DNA from: Myrica gale
Lineage: Eukaryota; Streptophyta; Magnoliopsida; Fagales; Myricaceae
Length of the DNA: 64,000 nucleotides
Direction: 5' to 3'
Assembly: GCA_963930655.1 (NCBI GenBank)
Contig: OZ005603.1
Coordinates: forward strand, 19,987,001-20,051,000
Below, one piece after another: positions 59,908-64,000 of the stretch. The notes beneath the pieces were generated by a model that saw nothing but the letters and a program-made list of their open reading frames with translations, was not told the origin of the DNA and made no database searches. Every line of letters starts with the position of its first letter. Position 1 is the stretch's first letter. The position numbers and the translations under genes are program-made.

Positions 59908-62564
59908 TGACTAAACCCAAAAAAAAACTAATACTGAGGTCAACTAATCCTCCGGCTCAGTGTCGGATATCAGGTCTACAATCCTAGTCTCTCCGGTACC
60001 ATTCGTCGGTGGGGCCGGTGGAGAAGGAACTATATGTAGGAGGGCTGGGTCGACTTCGACTAGCCCGAAAACCTCGAGACGGGGGAGTGGGGGTAGGGGT
60101 GGTCCCTTAAAGTACCAGTGGGGCTCGTGCTCCACAAATACCTCGAACTTGTCAGTGACCCACGTTCGTATCTTCATTATGAGGATATAGGGATCAAGAT
60201 CCAAAGTCTGCTCACTAAAGAAAATCTTCATCTATCAGGTCCGATATCTACAGCGCCACATACAAAAGGCAAGACAGAGAAATGAGTGTGTCCTAATGAC
60301 TCATTAAGGGGGGAAAGGGACAAGACATGCGAAATAAATAAGCAGGAACCATCAAAGTAACAAGTAAACAAGAATTAAGCACTGGTAATAATAAGCAGGA
60401 TAACGATGTATGATCGATGCAATGCAAAAATGATGCATCTATTTTCCGGTCATTTTACTTTCTTTCATTTTCGGTCCGATAGAGGTGTCTCTACTACGCT
60501 CTGTTTAACCCCCAGAGTCAGGGTTGTGCGTCTCTCCTCTCCTCCGGGACTGTCCCGTGCCACCTGCACCAGGACCCAGTTAGGCAAGTCTTGTACCATT
60601 GCCTAGGGAAACCAACCACTATTCCTTTAGTAGTGGCTTGCACTAGCCCGATATGAACGATATCGTCACCCGATCTTAGGATCACCTCTGGGTATAGGTT
60701 CTTTTTGGTCATAACAGTGTTTTCTATATCCATGATATGATTATGCAGTATGACATATCATAAGCATAATATAGTCACAATTCACATAAGCCGATTATAA
60801 ACTGCACATGCACTTTCACATTTTAATGTAAAAACATAGCACAAGAATGCATTTGAACTTTAATAGAAGATTAAAAAGGAAAATAAATATTAATACGTAC
60901 TAATTACGTACTATTTATGTTATAATTAATAGAACTTAGGACTATGGTTAATATTGGATGTCTTTCCTTTGATTAAGACAAATATATTTAACACGTAGTA
61001 AACTACTTAGTTAATTTAAAATTGATTAACTATTTAATATAAAACAATATTATTTAATAATTTACGATTAATTCTTTTATGAAGTTTTAGTTCAATTATC
61101 CGTTATTAATCCACAACATGCTAGCCTAATGGACCTCATGATAGAGTGCCCCAATCTGATCAGATCTGGGCCTCCTTGTTTAAAATCCAATTTTTATTTC
61201 ATTTTAATTAATTATTGCTTAATGGGCTGATTATGACCCTTAAGGAGACCTTGTGATTTGGGCCTCAAATTTTTACCCTAGGGTCTCTAAACAATGCTTA
61301 ACACTGCCATGGGCTCAAATTTTACGTTGTGATATTTTTACCCCTGATTTTTACAGAAATCCCGAAACTACCCCTGATGGCCTTTTTGGTCATTTTTACA
61401 TTTTTTCAAATCTTTTCTTCTTGCAATTTTTAAGGCTTCGACCAGTACACCACATTAACCTACCTGAATTTTCTCAGGGCCTAAATCCATATATTTTTCG
61501 CAAAAAAAGCACTACTCAATTAGGTACCACATGAATGTTTAAAAAAATGGCTTGCATGTCATTTATTCTTCTTCTAACAGTACATGCAGGAGATATCTAA
61601 CATATATGGGCTCTTTATTCTCACTTAAACCATGTCCTTACATAATAGCACCGAAACATAGCATTAAAGTGAGAGAACAACTTAAAAATATCAATATTTT
61701 TAAGAAGTAAGCACTGCATTTTCCTTTCTCACTATGGCCAAACCGTGTCCCTCTTTACAACCTTTCCAGCCATTTCAGTTATTGACAGTGGTTAAAGCCT
61801 TTAACTCCATAATCAAAAGTGGTAGTTGTCTAAAAGAAGGCAGCCACGTTAAAGATCACTATGGTCGACTATAGAGGGAGATTTTGCCAAGTGGATAGTT
61901 GGCTCTTCCCTAGTCAATCATTATGATTGCATATATCTCTTTTTCCCTCTCAAACAAGCCACCGAAATTTTCCCAAGCCTTCCAACGTGATTATGCATGC
62001 ACAAAAGACAAAACAAGGATCAATATGAGGACATGAGGTGGCCGAATCTAGGGGAAGGAAAGTGAGAGAAAGTTATCACCAAGCCCCGTGCACAAGTCTC
62101 ATTCGGCCAAGTCATGAAATGTGAGTTAGGGAATAGTGCAAAAATTAATTATACCAATATATGATATAATATAATGATGGAAGATATTCAGGATCATAAT
62201 ATCTTACCTTATATTCGGATATAAGTTAAAAAATAATTAAAGGTTAAGTAAAGATAATAGATACGCCAAATAGTAAGAACATTAAGGCAATAAAATAAAA
62301 TTAAGGTAAGATTATTGAAAAGCTTATTAATAGAATTAAATCCTCTAATGCAAGTAGAAATGAATTAATAACAAATACGAAGCTCATAAGGAAATAAATA
62401 CGCAAACATCTAGTCGAATAATAAGAGAATTAAAATATTCAAACAAGTATGTTAAAAATCATGTAGGCTTAATAAAGAAATAATTTAGACTAGAAAACTC
62501 TAAATATTATATTATACTAATTTTTAAATATGTCAAACCGCTGAAAATAAAAAGGGGTGTCACA
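59908..62564 (-). mobile_element. Solo LTR (Gypsy, probably Tekay-like) with a 95-codon open frame
   Basis: 2,657 bp. On the minus strand it runs TGTGACACCCC...GGTTTAGTCA, with the exact duplication CAAGC outside (59903-59907 and 62565-62569). The start resembles the solo LTR at 32364-35136 (TGTGAGACCCC), and both carry GCACAACCCTGACT followed by a CAGGGG/CTGGGGG-TAAA block, so they are probably related families. Near its 3' end an open frame (59944-60231, minus) reads FVEHEPHWYFKGPPLPPLP and ETRIVDLISDTEPED. No partner LTR in the window. Confidence 0.75.
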
Positions 62565-62879
62565 CAAGCCCACCCCTTCTAAAAAAAGATAAAGAAAAGT
62601 AGAAAACGAATTGTTAGTCCCAACGTTTTGATAGAAATAGTAGATGTGATCATGTGACTATAGAGAGGAAGCAGTCTCAAAGGGAGAAAAAAGATATGAA
62701 GGAGCAACCTTATTGAAATGCTTCTCAATAACAACAACATTCAACAATATGTTTTAATCAAGTATAGTTCCATTCAGAAGCAACATAACTCAATTCACAA
62801 TACAAAAATAATTCCACCAATGCTGTAGAAGGTTATTTGAGCTCAAGAATAGAGCGATACGAAATTGCAGAAAAACATA

Positions 62880-64000
62880 GGCATTAGGAACCACTAGCGC
62901 AACAATATTCATTAGACATGACCAATATGCAATGCGGGGTGTTGAATTGAAACTAGATTTCAAGTTGAGAGATAAATCAATTTATGCCAACGGTTACCGA
63001 TCACAGATGGACTTACTGCACAACCAAGACACCATCAAATGTAAAGCATTCCCTACAATGTTGTCCGGACCAGCACGCGTATGGTTCAGTAGGTTGAGAC
63101 CGAACTTCATTCCAAGTTTTAAATAGCTCAGTAGAGCCTTCGTTAGCCACTTCATTGCAAGCAAAAAACAGAAAAGCCAGTCATTCACCTCATTTCCACC
63201 CGACAGAAGGAAAAGGAAAGTCTGCGAGATTACATGGCGCGCTTCAATCAAGAAAAGCTCAACGTGGAAAATCCAGAGGATAAAGTGGTGCTTACTGCTA
63301 TAGTAGTTGGTTTAACGGATGAGAGATTTACATACTCGCTAGGGAAGAAACTGCCAGAGACCTTCAAAGAATTCATTGAAAAAGCGCAAAAATATATGAA
63401 TGCTGAAGATATGGTAGCCGCTCGCCGGCAACAAGTCGTCGATCAAAGAGGGACGTTGGCGAAAAGAAGAAAAAGACCTTCAACTAGGCTCCCCACAACA
63501 GAAGAGGAACAAAGTGCACACTCACGGACCGAACCACGAACGGATCGTACGAGGCTACAATTTACACCTCTCAACACACCCCCGAGAAAAATTCTCTTGG
63601 AGATCCGAAACAGCCCCGAGATACAGTGGCCCTAGAAAATGTGGTCCGATCCTAACAAACGAGACGACTGCCAATTTCGTCGTTTCCATAATGATCATGG
63701 CCACGATACAGACGATTGCATACAATTGAAGAGACAGATAGAAGCCTTCATTCAACAAGGTCGTCTTCGACAGTTCACCACAACCAGGCTAGGGAACCAT
63801 TCTGAAGTAGGCCAGAGGATTCTTGAGAACCGACGTTTAGAGCCCTACCGAAGAGACGAGAGAGAACAACCTTGTGACGATCAAAGGGTCAACGAAGCCC
63901 CACGATAGAGAGAAAGACCGGAAGAATGACGCTCGCCATCGAGAGTGATAGGTGAAATCAGGGTCATTTCTGGGGGCTTTGCAGCAGGATGATCGTCTAG
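62880..64000 (+). pseudogene. Tat-type Ty3/Gypsy gag region, continues past the right edge (fossil)
   Basis: Retrotransposon-gag phrases: CKAFPTMLSGPARVWFSRLR, DYMARFNQEKLNVENPEDKV and LGKKLPETFKEFIEKAQKYM, then FHNDHGHDTDDCIQLKRQIE and FIQQGRLRQF, the wording of plant Tat/Ogre-type gag. No LTR seen upstream in the window. Several breaks. Confidence 0.82.

Noticed and set aside
59944-60231. 95-codon frame as a free-standing host gene
   Set aside because: It lies wholly inside a solo LTR with clean target duplication, so it was kept as a property of that LTR.

Overview
This is a stretch of nuclear DNA from a flowering plant, most likely a dicot. It is AT-rich and gene-poor. The host genes have many introns with GT-AG borders and belong to plant families, and most of the rest is LTR retrotransposons (Copia, Athila-type and Tekay-type Gypsy, a Tat-type gag), solo LTRs, MITEs, hAT-like elements and tRNA-derived SINEs. 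The species cannot be named from the sequence.

Three host genes can be supported. (1) On the minus strand, an ELMO/CED-12-domain gene: six coding exons between 7394 and 2931, with the 3' part beyond the left edge. The last visible intron holds a MITE nested in a MITE, plus a SINE. (2) On the plus strand, a membrane steroid-binding / MAPR (cytochrome b5-like) gene: exon 1 at 14386-14722 and exon 2 at 23536-23815. Its intron is 8.8 kb because of a MULE-like MITE with a hAT-like element inside it and a young, gag-only Copia element. Exon 1 changes frame once, so the gene may be dead or the base calls wrong. (3) On the plus strand, a large two-exon gene (50917-54261 and 54900-55985) for a 1,476-residue protein: an N-terminal membrane anchor, a long acidic disordered region, paired NPFDLPYD modules and a poly-Ser tail. 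It resembles the Arabidopsis At5g17910 family and has no established function.

Mobile DNA lies between these genes in datable layers. At 9758-13903 a hAT-like element (8-bp target duplication) carries a GC-rich exon-like fragment and was later entered by a Copia element (10527-13721). At 27718-49412 an Athila-type Gypsy element has received a 2.8-kb solo LTR, a 0.74-kb solo LTR, a three-unit SINE-like block and, inside its 3' LTR, an 8.3-kb Tekay-type chromovirus. Target-site duplications were found for nearly every layer, so the order of insertion can be read directly. Right of the large gene are another foldback MITE (57174-57681), a 2.66-kb solo LTR with a 95-codon open frame (59908-62564), and the start of a Tat-type gag region that runs off the right edge.

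All LTR elements are treated as fossils. Most are broken; the Copia element in the MAPR intron keeps one long gag frame but has no visible pol. I saw no bacterial-type operon, CRISPR array or rRNA/tRNA gene. The unusual material is in the structure: nested insertions, LTRs carrying minisatellites, a likely exon capture, a trimeric SINE, and a GC-richer segment of unknown (possibly organellar) origin split by the Athila insertion.
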